DNA of 64,000 nucleotides from Bacillus sp. A301a_S52 (GTDB lineage Bacteria > Bacillota > Bacilli > Bacillales > Salisediminibacteriaceae): assembly GCA_024701455.1 (NCBI GenBank), contig JABXYP010000001.1, positions 2,050,001-2,114,000 of the forward strand, written 5' to 3'. Positions 18,630-27,269 of this stretch are shown one piece after another. Every line of letters begins with the position of its first letter. Within the stretch, counting starts at the first letter, position 1. The notes under the pieces are model-generated. The model had not been told where the DNA came from. It was given only the letters and a program-made list of their open reading frames with translations, and did no database searches. Made by a program: the position numbers and the translations under genes.

Positions 18630-19055
18630 ATGAAAAAAATCCTGATTTTTCTGTTGTTGCTGAATACTTTAACAGCTTGTCAAACAGCAGAGGAAGGTTC
18701 GGTTGGTAAATTTGCAACGACTAATGAAACAGTTTCTCAGGATTTAGCTGAAAAAGCTGAAGCAACAGTTGAAGTGTTGCATCGCGTGGATCAAGCTGAA
18801 GCTGTGTCTTTTAAAGATGACGTATATGTGTATTTAAATGTCACAGGTTTTGACCGTTTTTTTTTAAAAGATATTCGTAGTCAGGCAGAAAAAAAGCTAA
18901 AATCTTCTCTGCCTGAAGGAAAAGTGCACGTTTCTACAGATAAAAAAATAGAGATGGAAATTAAAGAATTAAAACAGAAGCTGGGTGCTCAACAAATTAC
19001 GAAAAAAAACGTTGAAAAGGATACGAAAAAAATTAAGAAGGACATGGAAGGATAG
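18630..19055 (+). CDS. YhcN/YlaJ-family spore lipoprotein
   Basis: Sporulation lipoprotein family found in the spore inner membrane. The 141 residues begin with a lipoprotein signal peptide and lipobox LLNTLTAC (Cys 17). The YhcN/YlaJ domain follows: EKAEATVEVLHRVDQAEAVS, DDVYVYLNVTG and a C-terminal Lys-rich helix. AAAGGGTGG precedes the ATG. It is 13 bases upstream of spoVAC and leads the operon. The same gene combination occurs in the mobile spoVA2mob operons of Bacillus, a known arrangement. Confidence 0.87.
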   Translation: MKKILIFLLLLNTLTACQTAEEGSVGKFATTNETVSQDLAEKAEATVEVLHRVDQAEAVSFKDDVYVYLNVTGFDRFFLKDIRSQAEKKLKSSLPEGKVHVSTDKKIEMEIKELKQKLGAQQITKKNVEKDTKKIKKDMEG

Positions 19056-19068
19056 GTGTTAAATCAGC

Positions 19069-19533
19069 ATGAGTAAAAAATCAAATCTAACACCGGCACA
19101 GCAAGCTTACCAAAAAATAGCTGATAAACATGAAACAAAACGACCAGTAGGAAAAAACTGTATAAAAGCATTTATTATTGGCGGTCTTGTTTGCGCATTT
19201 GGCCAGCTTATTCAGAACGGATACATTTATTATTTTGACTTTACAGAAAAATCGGCAGGAGATCCAACTGTAGCAACACTCGTGTTGATCGCCAGCCTTC
19301 TAACCGGTATTGGTGTTTATGACAGATTTGGTCACTTTGCAGGAGCGGGCTCTGCTGTCCCTGTAACGGGATTTGCAAATGCCATGGCCTCTGCGGCTAT
19401 TGAGCATCGAACAGAAGGTTATGTTCTTGGAGTTGGATCAAATATGTTTAAACTAGCGGGTTCTGTGATTGTATTTGGTGTATTTGCAGCTTTTGTGATC
19501 GTGCTTATTAAAATGATTTTCTTTCAACTTTAA
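19069..19533 (+). CDS. spoVAC: Stage V sporulation protein AC
   Basis: Inner-membrane, mechanosensitive-type component of the SpoVA channel that moves calcium dipicolinate into and out of the spore core. The 154 residues have a basic N-terminal tail and several membrane segments (AFIIGGLVCAFGQLI, TLVLIASLLTGIGVY, GSVIVFGVFAAFVIVLI). The conserved loop FGHFAGAGSAVPVTGFANAM is shared with SpoVAE. It precedes spoVAD by 12 bases with AAGGAGG between. Confidence 0.95.
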   Translation: MSKKSNLTPAQQAYQKIADKHETKRPVGKNCIKAFIIGGLVCAFGQLIQNGYIYYFDFTEKSAGDPTVATLVLIASLLTGIGVYDRFGHFAGAGSAVPVTGFANAMASAAIEHRTEGYVLGVGSNMFKLAGSVIVFGVFAAFVIVLIKMIFFQL

Positions 19534-19545
19534 GGAGGTGGCACT

Positions 19546-20565
19546 ATGTTAATAGGTAATCGTTCATGGTTATTTGAAAACAGACCGGTTATCACAAGTA
19601 CGGGGGTTGTTGGCGGACCTTTCGAAAAAAAAGGAAAGTTGACTGAGGACTTTCACAGCTTTTCGGAGGACTTGTGGTTTGGAGAAGATAGTTATGAAAA
19701 GGCTCAAAAAAAATTATTAGAAGAGGCATGTCATGAGGCTCTGAATCAAGGGAATTTACAGAAAGAGGATATTCAATTTATTTTTGCAGGCGATCTGTTA
19801 AATCAAATTACGTCTACAAGCTTTGCGTGTCGCAGTCTCTCTGTCCCATACTTTGGCTTATTTGGCGCCTGTTCAACTTCAATGGAAGGGTTAGCTCTTG
19901 CAGCGTTTATTGTCAATGGAAATGGTGCCAATAATGTTATAACGGGATCTGCTAGCCATAATGCAGCTGTAGAAAAAACATTTAGGTATCCTACAGAATA
20001 TGGTTCTCAAAAACCTCCCACATCACAATGGACTGTAACAGCTGCAGGGGTAGGAGTAGTCTCATCCTCGGGCACAGGACCTGTTGTGACGTCTGCCACT
20101 ATCGGTAAAGTCATTGATGAAGGATTAAAGGATCCTTTTAATATGGGAGGCGCAATGGCGCCAGCTGCTGTTGATACAATAAAGGCACATTTTGAAGACC
20201 GGGGTTTACCAAACGATTATTATGATCTCATCCTCACTGGGGATTTAGGTAAAATTGGTCACGCTGTGGCACTCGAATTATTTGAGAATGAGGGGATGCA
20301 AATTGATCAAAATATATTTCAAGATGCAGGGTTAATGATTTATAACGATAAACAACCTGTTCAATCAGGTGCTAGTGGTGCAGGATGTTCGGCAGCAGTC
20401 ACTTATGGTCATATATATAACCGATTAAAGCAAGGTGATCTGAATAGAGTACTGGTTGTTGCTACAGGGGCTCTCCTTTCTCCACTAACTTTTCAACAGC
20501 AAGAGTCTATCCCTTGCATTGCTCACGCTGTTTCAATTGAAAGACAAGGAGGTTTTGTTCAGTGA
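19546..20565 (+). CDS. spoVAD: Stage V sporulation protein AD
   Basis: Dipicolinate-binding SpoVA subunit with a thiolase-like fold, on the outer face of the spore inner membrane. The 339 residues show the thiolase-type [14 protein letters not shown] near residue 105 and [20 protein letters not shown], then a glycine-rich [15 protein letters not shown] near residue 275. The length matches B. subtilis SpoVAD (338). It overlaps spoVAE by 4 bases (GTGA). Confidence 0.95.
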   Translation: MLIGNRSWLFENRPVITSTGVVGGPFEKKGKLTEDFHSFSEDLWFGEDSYEKAQKKLLEEACHEALNQGNLQKEDIQFIFAGDLLNQITSTSFACRSLSVPYFGLFGACSTSMEGLALAAFIVNGNGANNVITGSASHNAAVEKTFRYPTEYGSQKPPTSQWTVTAAGVGVVSSSGTGPVVTSATIGKVIDEGLKDPFNMGGAMAPAAVDTIKAHFEDRGLPNDYYDLILTGDLGKIGHAVALELFENEGMQIDQNIFQDAGLMIYNDKQPVQSGASGAGCSAAVTYGHIYNRLKQGDLNRVLVVATGALLSPLTFQQQESIPCIAHAVSIERQGGFVQ

Positions 20566-20912
20566 TTTTTGTGAATGCATTTATTGTTGGAGGATTAATT
20601 TGTGTCATTGGCCAGCTTTTGCTAGATGTAGGTAAATTGACACCGGCTCATACGCTTAGCACGCTTGTTGTAAGTGGGGCTATTCTCGATGGAATAGGGT
20701 TATATGAACCCTTAATCGACTTTGCAGGCGCAGGGGCAACCGTTCCTATTACGAGCTTCGGTAATTCACTTGTTCATGGTGCGATCACGGAAGCTAAAAG
20801 CACTGGATTGATCGGTATTCTAACAGGGATTTTCGAGGTGACAAGTGCTGGTATTTCATCGGCTATTATTTTCAGCTTTATTGCGGCCCTCATTTTTAAA
20901 CCTAAAGGATAA
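20562..20912 (+). CDS. spoVAE: Stage V sporulation protein AE (AEB type)
   Basis: Small membrane subunit of the SpoVA channel, paralogous to SpoVAC. GTG start at 20562 inside the spoVAD stop, with AAGGAGG 9 bases upstream. The 116 residues contain [19 protein letters not shown], the loop [20 protein letters not shown], and a C-terminal membrane helix. Its TAA is followed at zero distance by the stop codon of the convergent DUF421 gene. spoVAA, spoVAB and spoVAEA are not seen in the window. Confidence 0.93.
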   Translation: MIFVNAFIVGGLICVIGQLLLDVGKLTPAHTLSTLVVSGAILDGIGLYEPLIDFAGAGATVPITSFGNSLVHGAITEAKSTGLIGILTGIFEVTSAGISSAIIFSFIAALIFKPKG

Positions 20913-21632
20913 CTAATGTCTAAAGGGAGGGCCTTTTCGGGTCGCATCAATCGTTGATATATGTAATTGATGATCATCATTTATACTTGCAAATAGGACC
21001 TTTTCTGGATGAGCAATTCCCTTCTTCATGAGTTCATCATGAAGCCAAGAGACCGATAAACCGAGGTTTTCCAACACTTCTGTATACACTTTTCCTTCCA
21101 TCATAACAGGGTACGCTAAATTAGACGTCCGTTTCGTCACATTAATGTCCTCAAGTGACACGGGTGTACTGCTATGAAACCGATAAACAGTCAGTTTTCC
21201 ATTTGCCTCAATGATTGCTAATTTCACGATAGAGAGGTCAAAAATATCTTTTTCTCTTAACATCTGTAATATATTATCAATCGAATAGCGAATGTGTTCA
21301 ATATTTTTAATAAGGAGCACACCGTTTTCTATTACCACTGTTGGTTCAAAGGTCATGACATGGCCGAACCAACGTTTTTTAATTATGAGGTAGCTAACAA
21401 TGCGCTGTAATAAAGCGATAGTAATTATAGCTATAACTGTATGTATATGTTGAATATCTGGATCGGCTATATCTGCACCTGTTACTGAGGCAAGTGTAAT
21501 AATAACGAGGAAATCAAATAAAGGGAGTTGCCCGATAGCGCGCTTTCCCATATACATGGTAACACCTAATAATAGAGGGAGAATGGTAAAGATACGTGCA
21601 ATCACAACAAAGAATTCAAAAAACTGGTTCAC
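20913..21632 (-). CDS. DUF421 membrane protein (YetF-like), copy 2
   Basis: Second DUF421 gene, 239 residues, starting with GTG at 21632 after GGAGGGG. Membrane segments lie in residues 1-75 (FFVVIARIFTILPLLLGV, PLFDFLVIITLASVTGAD, IHTVIAIITIALLQRI). The soluble domain has EPTVVIENGVLLIKNIEHIR and LAIIEANGKLTVYRF. It differs clearly in sequence from copy 1 at 17010, so it is not a recent duplicate. Its stop codon abuts the spoVAE stop with no spacer, and I see no terminator between them. Position next to spoVA genes resembles spoVA2mob operons, which also carry a DUF421 protein. Confidence 0.85.
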   Translation of the reverse strand: MNQFFEFFVVIARIFTILPLLLGVTMYMGKRAIGQLPLFDFLVIITLASVTGADIADPDIQHIHTVIAIITIALLQRIVSYLIIKKRWFGHVMTFEPTVVIENGVLLIKNIEHIRYSIDNILQMLREKDIFDLSIVKLAIIEANGKLTVYRFHSSTPVSLEDINVTKRTSNLAYPVMMEGKVYTEVLENLGLSVSWLHDELMKKGIAHPEKVLFASINDDHQLHISTIDATRKGPPFRH

Positions 21633-21823
21633 TCATAACCCCTCCAAACTTCGGAAAATAGTATTAAATCAATAGATGTAGTTTAACCTTAGTCACATTC
21701 ATTTTATTCTTCCAATAAACTTGGACATACTTGTCCGTCACATGCATAAACATCATTTAGAGGTTCTTTTATTAATGAAGAGGTGCATGATTGGACTGGA
21801 AGTACCGGACTAGGAGGAAGGGT

Positions 21824-22972
21824 ATGAGAGTATTACTATTATGTGTTCTCTGTTTTATTTTTCTCGTATTGCCTGCTCAGGTTTCTGTAGAGGCACAGCA
21901 GGAATTTGCAGGTCATACGTCAGCAAAAGGAGCTGTGTTAATAGAGCAAGAAAGTGGTAGAGTGTTGTATGAGAAACAAGCAAGAACACCGATGAGAATT
22001 GCTAGTATAACAAAAATTATGACGGCGATACTGGCGATCGAGTCAGGAAAGCTTGATGAAGAAGTGACGATCTCATCACATGCCTATGGGACTGAAGGTT
22101 CGTCGATTTATTTGACTGAAGGGGAAAAAATCACCCTAAGGGATCTCGTTTATGGCTTGATGTTGCGATCTGGCAATGATGCAGCGGTAGCTATTGCGGA
22201 ACATATTGGCGGAAGTGTGGACGGGTTTGTTTATTTAATGAATGAAAAAGCACGAGAAATTGGCATGGAACAGTCAGTCTTTTCAAACCCCCATGGCTTA
22301 GATGACCATGAAGAGCATTATTCAACAGCGTATGATATGGCATTATTAACACAATATGCTATGGAAAATCCGGTCTACCAAGAAATATCAGGGACCACCT
22401 CATACCGATCGACAACGCCAGAAAAGCGGGTCCGAGTTTTTAACAATAAAAACAAATTGTTAACCCAGCTTTACAAATATTCTACTGGGGGAAAAACAGG
22501 ATATACAAAGCGGGCAAAACGTACTCTGGTTTCGACAGCGGAAAAAGAGGGGATGTCATTAATCGCTGTTACCATAAATGCTCCTAGCGATTGGAACGAT
22601 CATATGAACTTATTTGAATGGGCTTTTGGCAACTTTGAAATGAATACGGTTGTATCAGAGGGCATCGTCGCTAATGTGAATGATTCATTTTATGAAAATA
22701 AGCTTCATGCTGAGTATACGTTTGGATACCCATTGTCACAGGAAGATAAGGGCCATTTAACTCATCGTCTGGTTTTATTAAGACCGAACTTAGAAAAGTG
22801 GGAAAGACAGGGGGTCCCTTACCCGATCGGCAGCGTACAAATCGAATTATATGACGATATAATCGGCACTGTACCAATAAAATATATATATGAAAACGAT
22901 AAGAAACCTAGTTTTTATGAAAAATGGTTGAAACCGTGGCTGAAGTTCAACGAGGCGGAGACAAATGGTTAA
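21824..22972 (+). CDS. dacB: D-alanyl-D-alanine carboxypeptidase, spore cortex type (DacB)
   Basis: Mother-cell PBP5* homologue that lowers crosslinking of spore cortex. The start at 21824 is preceded by AGGAGG at 21812-21817; a TTG further upstream is less likely. The 382 residues begin with a signal peptide (LLLCVLCFIFLVLPAQVSV). S11 motifs: S61-I-T-K64, LRSGNDAAV and GGKTGYTKRA. It overlaps spmA by 8 bases, giving the dacB-spmA-spmB operon of B. subtilis, which is sigma E controlled there. Confidence 0.94.
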   Translation: MRVLLLCVLCFIFLVLPAQVSVEAQQEFAGHTSAKGAVLIEQESGRVLYEKQARTPMRIASITKIMTAILAIESGKLDEEVTISSHAYGTEGSSIYLTEGEKITLRDLVYGLMLRSGNDAAVAIAEHIGGSVDGFVYLMNEKAREIGMEQSVFSNPHGLDDHEEHYSTAYDMALLTQYAMENPVYQEISGTTSYRSTTPEKRVRVFNNKNKLLTQLYKYSTGGKTGYTKRAKRTLVSTAEKEGMSLIAVTINAPSDWNDHMNLFEWAFGNFEMNTVVSEGIVANVNDSFYENKLHAEYTFGYPLSQEDKGHLTHRLVLLRPNLEKWERQGVPYPIGSVQIELYDDIIGTVPIKYIYENDKKPSFYEKWLKPWLKFNEAETNG

Positions 22973-23564
22973 TATAATATGGGTTGGTTTATTTATTGTC
23001 GGTTTTATGTTTGCTGCCATAAATGGGAATATGGAACAAGTAAATGAAGCGGTATTTGCAGGGGCTAAAGAAGCTGTCACGATATGCATTGGTCTTATTA
23101 GTATTCTTACCTTCTGGCTTGGCATGATGAAAATTGCCGAAGTTGCGGGAATGTTAAGGGCTATAGGTAGAGTGCTTCAACCATTTGTAAGAAAATTATT
23201 TCCTGATATTCCGAAAGACCACCCGGCTATCGGCTACATTATTTCAAATATGAGTGCCAATTTATTTGGACTTGGTAATGCAGCAACTCCGATGGGGATT
23301 AAAGCTATGAAAGAACTAAAAGAATTAAATAATAATAAAGACGAAGCTAGTCGTTCAATGATCACCCTTCTGGCTATCAATACAGCAAGTATTACATTAA
23401 TACCTACGACAGTTATATCCTTACGCATCGATTACCAATCGGCCGCTCCTACAGAGATTGTCATGACAACAATCATGGCGACAGCATGTTCTACTATTGG
23501 GGCTATTTTTATAGATCGGTATTTCTATTATAGACGTTTGAGAAAAGGATGTGGAGGCAATTGA
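22965..23564 (+). CDS. spmA: Spore maturation protein A
   Basis: Membrane protein needed, with SpmB, for full dehydration of the spore core. The 199 residues belong to the nucleoside-recognition (Gate) family: IGYIISNMSANLFGLGNAATPMG motif split around residue 95, LLAINTASITLIPTTVI and several hydrophobic helices. It starts inside dacB and its end overlaps spmB by 16 bases. Confidence 0.94.
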   Translation: MVNIIWVGLFIVGFMFAAINGNMEQVNEAVFAGAKEAVTICIGLISILTFWLGMMKIAEVAGMLRAIGRVLQPFVRKLFPDIPKDHPAIGYIISNMSANLFGLGNAATPMGIKAMKELKELNNNKDEASRSMITLLAINTASITLIPTTVISLRIDYQSAAPTEIVMTTIMATACSTIGAIFIDRYFYYRRLRKGCGGN

Positions 23565-24091
23565 GCTGGGTAACAACGGTATCTATATGGCTGATCCCCA
23601 CCTTGATTTTAATTATATTACTCGTAGGGACTTGGAAAAAGGTTCCTACGTATGAAGCCTTCGTGGATGGTGCAAAAGAAGGGGTACAGATGGCATTTTC
23701 TATCGTCCCTTTTTTGGCAGGGATGTTGGTTTCTATTAAAGTATTCAGAGAATCTGGAGCATTAGATTTTTTTATCACTTTATCTGAACCAGTTTTATCG
23801 CTGTTTTATATTCCAGCAGAGATCATTCCATTAGCGTTGATTCGCCCCCTCTCAGGAAATGGGGCTCTCGGCATGACAAGTGATCTCATTGCTACGTATG
23901 GCCCAGATTCTTTCATTGGCAGACTTGCTTCTACGATGCAAGGGAGTACTGATACGACTTTTTATGTTTTGACAGTCTATTTTGGCGCAGTAGGCATACG
24001 AAAAATGGGAGATGCACTAAAAGTGGGTCTAGCAGCGGATGTGATCGGTGTGATTGCCTCTATACTAATAGTGAGAGCGGTTTTTTTATAA
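23549..24091 (+). CDS. spmB: Spore maturation protein B
   Basis: Partner of SpmA with the same Gate fold. The 180 residues include KKVPTYEAFVDGAKEGVQMA near residue 31, the motif RPLSGNGALGMTSDLI and TLTVYFGAVGIRK-like TVYFGAVGIRKMGDALK. The ATG at 23549 lies within spmA. A TTG at 23561 is possible, but GGAGG is only 3 bases from it. A terminator follows 20 bases after the stop. Confidence 0.92.
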   Translation: MWRQLSWVTTVSIWLIPTLILIILLVGTWKKVPTYEAFVDGAKEGVQMAFSIVPFLAGMLVSIKVFRESGALDFFITLSEPVLSLFYIPAEIIPLALIRPLSGNGALGMTSDLIATYGPDSFIGRLASTMQGSTDTTFYVLTVYFGAVGIRKMGDALKVGLAADVIGVIASILIVRAVFL

Positions 24092-24110
24092 CGATTAAGA
24101 CGTAAAATTT

Positions 24111-24140
24111 GCCCTATATCATTTGATAGAAGGGCTTTTT
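24111..24140 (+). terminator. Intrinsic terminator after spmB
   Basis: GCCCTAT (24111-24117) pairs with ATAGAAGGGC with a one-base bulge, followed by T5. Confidence 0.7.
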
Positions 24141-24236
24141 ATTGTATCTTCCTACAAAAAAAGCTAAAATTAAAGTTTGAAATACAATATTTTTCGCCGA
24201 CACTGAAAAAAGAGCTGAAACTGGAGTGGTTTATAG

Positions 24237-24956
24237 ATGGAACGCTTACAAAAAGTGATTGCACAAGCAGGGATTACCTCAAGAAGAAAAGCAGAGCAGT
24301 TAATTATAGAAGGGAAAGTGACAGTGAATGGTAAGGTGGTCACTGAACTTGGTACAAAAGTTGATTCTTCAAAAGACGACGTTGTTGTAGAAGGGGTTCC
24401 TATTGACAAAGAAGAGCCGGTTTATTATATGCTGTATAAGCCTTCTGGTGTTATTTCCAGTGTCTCGGATGAGCATGGTAGGAAAGTGGTTACCCAATAT
24501 ATCCCCACTGATAAGAGGATATTCCCTGTAGGACGTTTAGATTCAGATACCTCAGGGTTGCTCTTGCTTACAAATGATGGTGATTTCGCTAATACCCTCA
24601 TGCATCCGAAATATAAAGTGTCTAAAACGTATATTGCAAAAGTTGAAGGTATTGTCTTTAGAGAGCAGCTGAAGCAACTTGAAAGAGGAATAAAACTGGA
24701 AGATGGTAAAACCGCTCCAGCGAAAGTGAAAGTATTAAAAGCTGATAGCAAAAAAAATACCTCGGTGATCGAGATGACGATTCATGAAGGGCGTAATCGT
24801 CAAGTAAGACGAATGTTTGAAGCGATTGGCCACCCCGTTATTAAGCTTAAACGGGAACGTTACGGATTTTTAAATTTAAAAGGATTAAATGCGGGAGAGT
24901 GTCGTGAGTTAAGACCGCATGAAGTGAAACAGCTCAGAGATTTAGCTGTCACATAA
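24237..24956 (+). CDS. rluB: 23S rRNA pseudouridine synthase RluB
   Basis: Modifies a uridine in 23S rRNA helix 89 in the family. The 239 residues begin with an S4 RNA-binding domain (RLQKVIAQAGITSRRKAEQ). The RsuA/RluB catalytic domain has the Asp motif PVGRLDSDTSGLLLLTNDGD near residue 100 and EGRNRQVRRMFEAIGHPV. It sits between spmB and resA as ypuL does in B. subtilis. Confidence 0.93.
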   Translation: MERLQKVIAQAGITSRRKAEQLIIEGKVTVNGKVVTELGTKVDSSKDDVVVEGVPIDKEEPVYYMLYKPSGVISSVSDEHGRKVVTQYIPTDKRIFPVGRLDSDTSGLLLLTNDGDFANTLMHPKYKVSKTYIAKVEGIVFREQLKQLERGIKLEDGKTAPAKVKVLKADSKKNTSVIEMTIHEGRNRQVRRMFEAIGHPVIKLKRERYGFLNLKGLNAGECRELRPHEVKQLRDLAVT

Positions 24957-24983
24957 TGTTCACATTTTCTCTTCTGTATTAAC

Positions 24984-25011
24984 TGTTAACACTATTTTTG
25001 TAGTGTTAACA
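24984..25011. promoter_or_regulatory. Perfect palindrome upstream of resA
   Basis: TGTTAACACTA (24984-24994) and TAGTGTTAACA (25001-25011) are exact inverted repeats with a 6-base spacer, 35 bases before resA. No T run follows, so it is a poor terminator and more likely an operator. Its TTAACA half-sites resemble PhoP-box hexamers; PhoP activation of resA is known in B. subtilis, but the spacing here is not the usual direct-repeat arrangement. Confidence 0.5.
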
Positions 25012-25045
25012 TAGAGGGAGACAACTCGTTTAATGGGGGAAGAGT

Positions 25046-25573
25046 ATGAAAAGACGGCGTTTAATTATACGTTCTGCCATCCTGCTTGTGATGGTTATTG
25101 CTGTGGGGTACACGTTATATAGTCAGTTCTCAGAAGAAAGAGGCGTTGTTGATACAGGGGATATAGCGCCAAACTTTGTACTAGAAGATATGGAAGGCAA
25201 TCGATTGGAGCTCAATGAGCTTCGTGGAGAAGGTGTTTATGTTAACTTCTGGGCAACGTATTGTAGGTATTGCCGTGAGAAAATGAGTTATTTTGAGGAG
25301 TTTTATGAAGAATATGCTGAAAAAGGGGTGAAGATTGTCTCTGTTAATGTAGATGAAACGACCCTTCAAGTAGAAAGGCATAAAGACAGACAAGGGCTAA
25401 GTTATCCTTTGTATATCGACCGTAATATGCTTGTTAGTCATGCTTATGGTGTGAATAGTCTGCCTGCTGCTTTTTTAATTAATGAGGATGGAGAGGTTAT
25501 TGAGAGACAAGTTGGCGCTCAGACGAAGGAAGAAGTCATAGCGGCACTAGATGAACTAATACCCGAGAGTTAA
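25046..25573 (+). CDS. resA: Thiol-disulfide oxidoreductase ResA
   Basis: Extracytoplasmic thioredoxin-like protein that reduces apocytochrome c before haem attachment. The 175 residues have an N-terminal anchor (IIRSAILLVMVIAVGYTLY) and a thioredoxin fold with FWATYCRYCREK. The active site is C-R-Y-C rather than the CEPC usual in ResA, so the redox potential may differ. The conserved cis-proline region is SLPAAFLINEDGEV. First gene of resABC. Confidence 0.93.
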   Translation: MKRRRLIIRSAILLVMVIAVGYTLYSQFSEERGVVDTGDIAPNFVLEDMEGNRLELNELRGEGVYVNFWATYCRYCREKMSYFEEFYEEYAEKGVKIVSVNVDETTLQVERHKDRQGLSYPLYIDRNMLVSHAYGVNSLPAAFLINEDGEVIERQVGAQTKEEVIAALDELIPES

Positions 25574-25588
25574 TAATGGGGGATTAAT

Positions 25589-27265
25589 ATGGATAAAGTC
25601 AAATGTGAGTGTGGACACGTAAATCCTTACGGAACTTACTTATGTGAATCCTGTGGGAAGCCATTGATAGAAGATACGACTAAACTGGCAAATATGCGTT
25701 ATGAAGGGGTTGCCCGCCGTTCTCAAACATATCAGAGAACGGTGGTGGATAAAATATGGAATTTCTTTTCTTCTGTAAAAGTGGGTATATGGATAATAGT
25801 CGCCATCCTTCTAGCATCATCGTTAGGGACTATTTTCCCGCAAGAGATATACATACCACCTGGGGAAACCCCAACCGTTTATTATGAACAGGAGTACGGT
25901 ATTTTAGGGAAGCTCTATTATCAATTAGGCTTCCATAACCTTTATCGATCTTGGTGGTACATACTACTTATTGCATCACTTGGTATCTCGCTAGTCATAT
26001 GTAGTCTTGATCGAGTTGTTCCTCTATATAGAGCTTTAAAAACGCAACGAGTGACGCGACATGAAGGTTTCTTAAAACGACAGCGTCTTTTTCTTGAGAC
26101 AAAGAAGGTAACTGATATTAGTGAGGAATTAACGAAAGCTGAGAAACTTCTTAAAGAGAGACGTTATAAAATTCGTAAAGAGAACGGCAATATTCTTGCA
26201 GAAAAAGGACGGTTTTCCAGATGGGGGCCGTATGTCAATCACATTGGTCTAATTATTTTTCTTATTGGGGGCATGCTACGCTTTTTTCCTGGCATGTATT
26301 TGGATGAGTATATTTGGGTACGTGAAGGTGAAGAAGAGGTCATTAATGGGACTGATGGCGAGTATTTTTTAAGAAACAATGAATTCATTATGGATTTATA
26401 TGATGAAGAAGAAGAGGAACATTATGCTGAAGCTATTGAACGAGCTGGAGGCGTTATAGTTAGGAATTATCAAACGAATGCAACGTTATTAAAACGAACA
26501 AATGAAGGAACCGTTGGCAGTGAAACAGAACTTCAAGAAGTAAAGGAAGCTGAGATTCGTGTTAATCAACCGCTTACGTTTGATGGATTTTCACTTTATC
26601 AGGTTGACTATAAGTTAAATGAATTATCAACGTTTACATTTAGGTTGGAAAGCGATACGGTGGATGAAGATTTGTCAGGCATGGAATTTAAAGTGGATTT
26701 AAATGACCCTCAAAATGTGTATGAATTTGATAATGGTTATAGGATTGAGATTAGAGAATATTTTCCTAACTTCACGTTTAATGAGGACAGAGAACCGACG
26801 ACAATTAATCGTATACCAGATAATCCAGCGATCGTATTTGAAGTGTTTACACCAGATATGGATCCAGAGGAGGAAACAGGTGAACTCAGTTTAATTGGTA
26901 TTCAAATGAATGAGCATTTAAATCCTGATGGCGATGTCCATGACCATACGATTCGATTTACGGATGCTGAAATGGTAGATGTAACAGGGCTAACTGTGAG
27001 GAAAGACAATACGTTACCTTTTATAATTGTTGGTGGGATTATATTTATGGTCGGGCTTGTACAAGGCTCATATTGGTTTCATAGACGTATATGGTTGCAG
27101 GAACGTGATGGTACGTTACTAGTAGCTGGACACGCCAATAAAAATTGGCATGGTTTAAAGAAAGACTTTCTTTATCTATCAGAGCATACAAAGATAGATA
27201 TTCCGATTGATCAGACAGAAGCTGAAACATCTGATCAGAGCGATAGCCAAAAAGGAGGAGAGTGA
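25589..27265 (+). CDS. resB: Cytochrome c biogenesis protein ResB
   Basis: Membrane component of System II cytochrome c synthase; with ResC it delivers haem to apocytochrome c. The 558 residues start with a zinc-ribbon-like CECGHVNPYGTYLCESCGK (residues 5-23), also present in B. subtilis ResB. Membrane helices lie near residues 60-80 and 125-145 (WWYILLIASLGISLVIC), then VNHIGLIIFLIGGMLRFFPG. A large extracytoplasmic domain with many acidic residues precedes the last helix (LPFIIVGGIIFMVGLVQGSY). GGGGG precedes the ATG. Confidence 0.95.
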   Translation: MDKVKCECGHVNPYGTYLCESCGKPLIEDTTKLANMRYEGVARRSQTYQRTVVDKIWNFFSSVKVGIWIIVAILLASSLGTIFPQEIYIPPGETPTVYYEQEYGILGKLYYQLGFHNLYRSWWYILLIASLGISLVICSLDRVVPLYRALKTQRVTRHEGFLKRQRLFLETKKVTDISEELTKAEKLLKERRYKIRKENGNILAEKGRFSRWGPYVNHIGLIIFLIGGMLRFFPGMYLDEYIWVREGEEEVINGTDGEYFLRNNEFIMDLYDEEEEEHYAEAIERAGGVIVRNYQTNATLLKRTNEGTVGSETELQEVKEAEIRVNQPLTFDGFSLYQVDYKLNELSTFTFRLESDTVDEDLSGMEFKVDLNDPQNVYEFDNGYRIEIREYFPNFTFNEDREPTTINRIPDNPAIVFEVFTPDMDPEEETGELSLIGIQMNEHLNPDGDVHDHTIRFTDAEMVDVTGLTVRKDNTLPFIIVGGIIFMVGLVQGSYWFHRRIWLQERDGTLLVAGHANKNWHGLKKDFLYLSEHTKIDIPIDQTEAETSDQSDSQKGGE

Positions 27266-27269
27266 CTCC

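Noticed and set aside
21723..21736. Inverted repeat GGACATACTTGTCC upstream of dacB
   Set aside because: Only 5 paired bases; could be an operator but occurs easily by chance. No clear sigma E promoter could be aligned with it.
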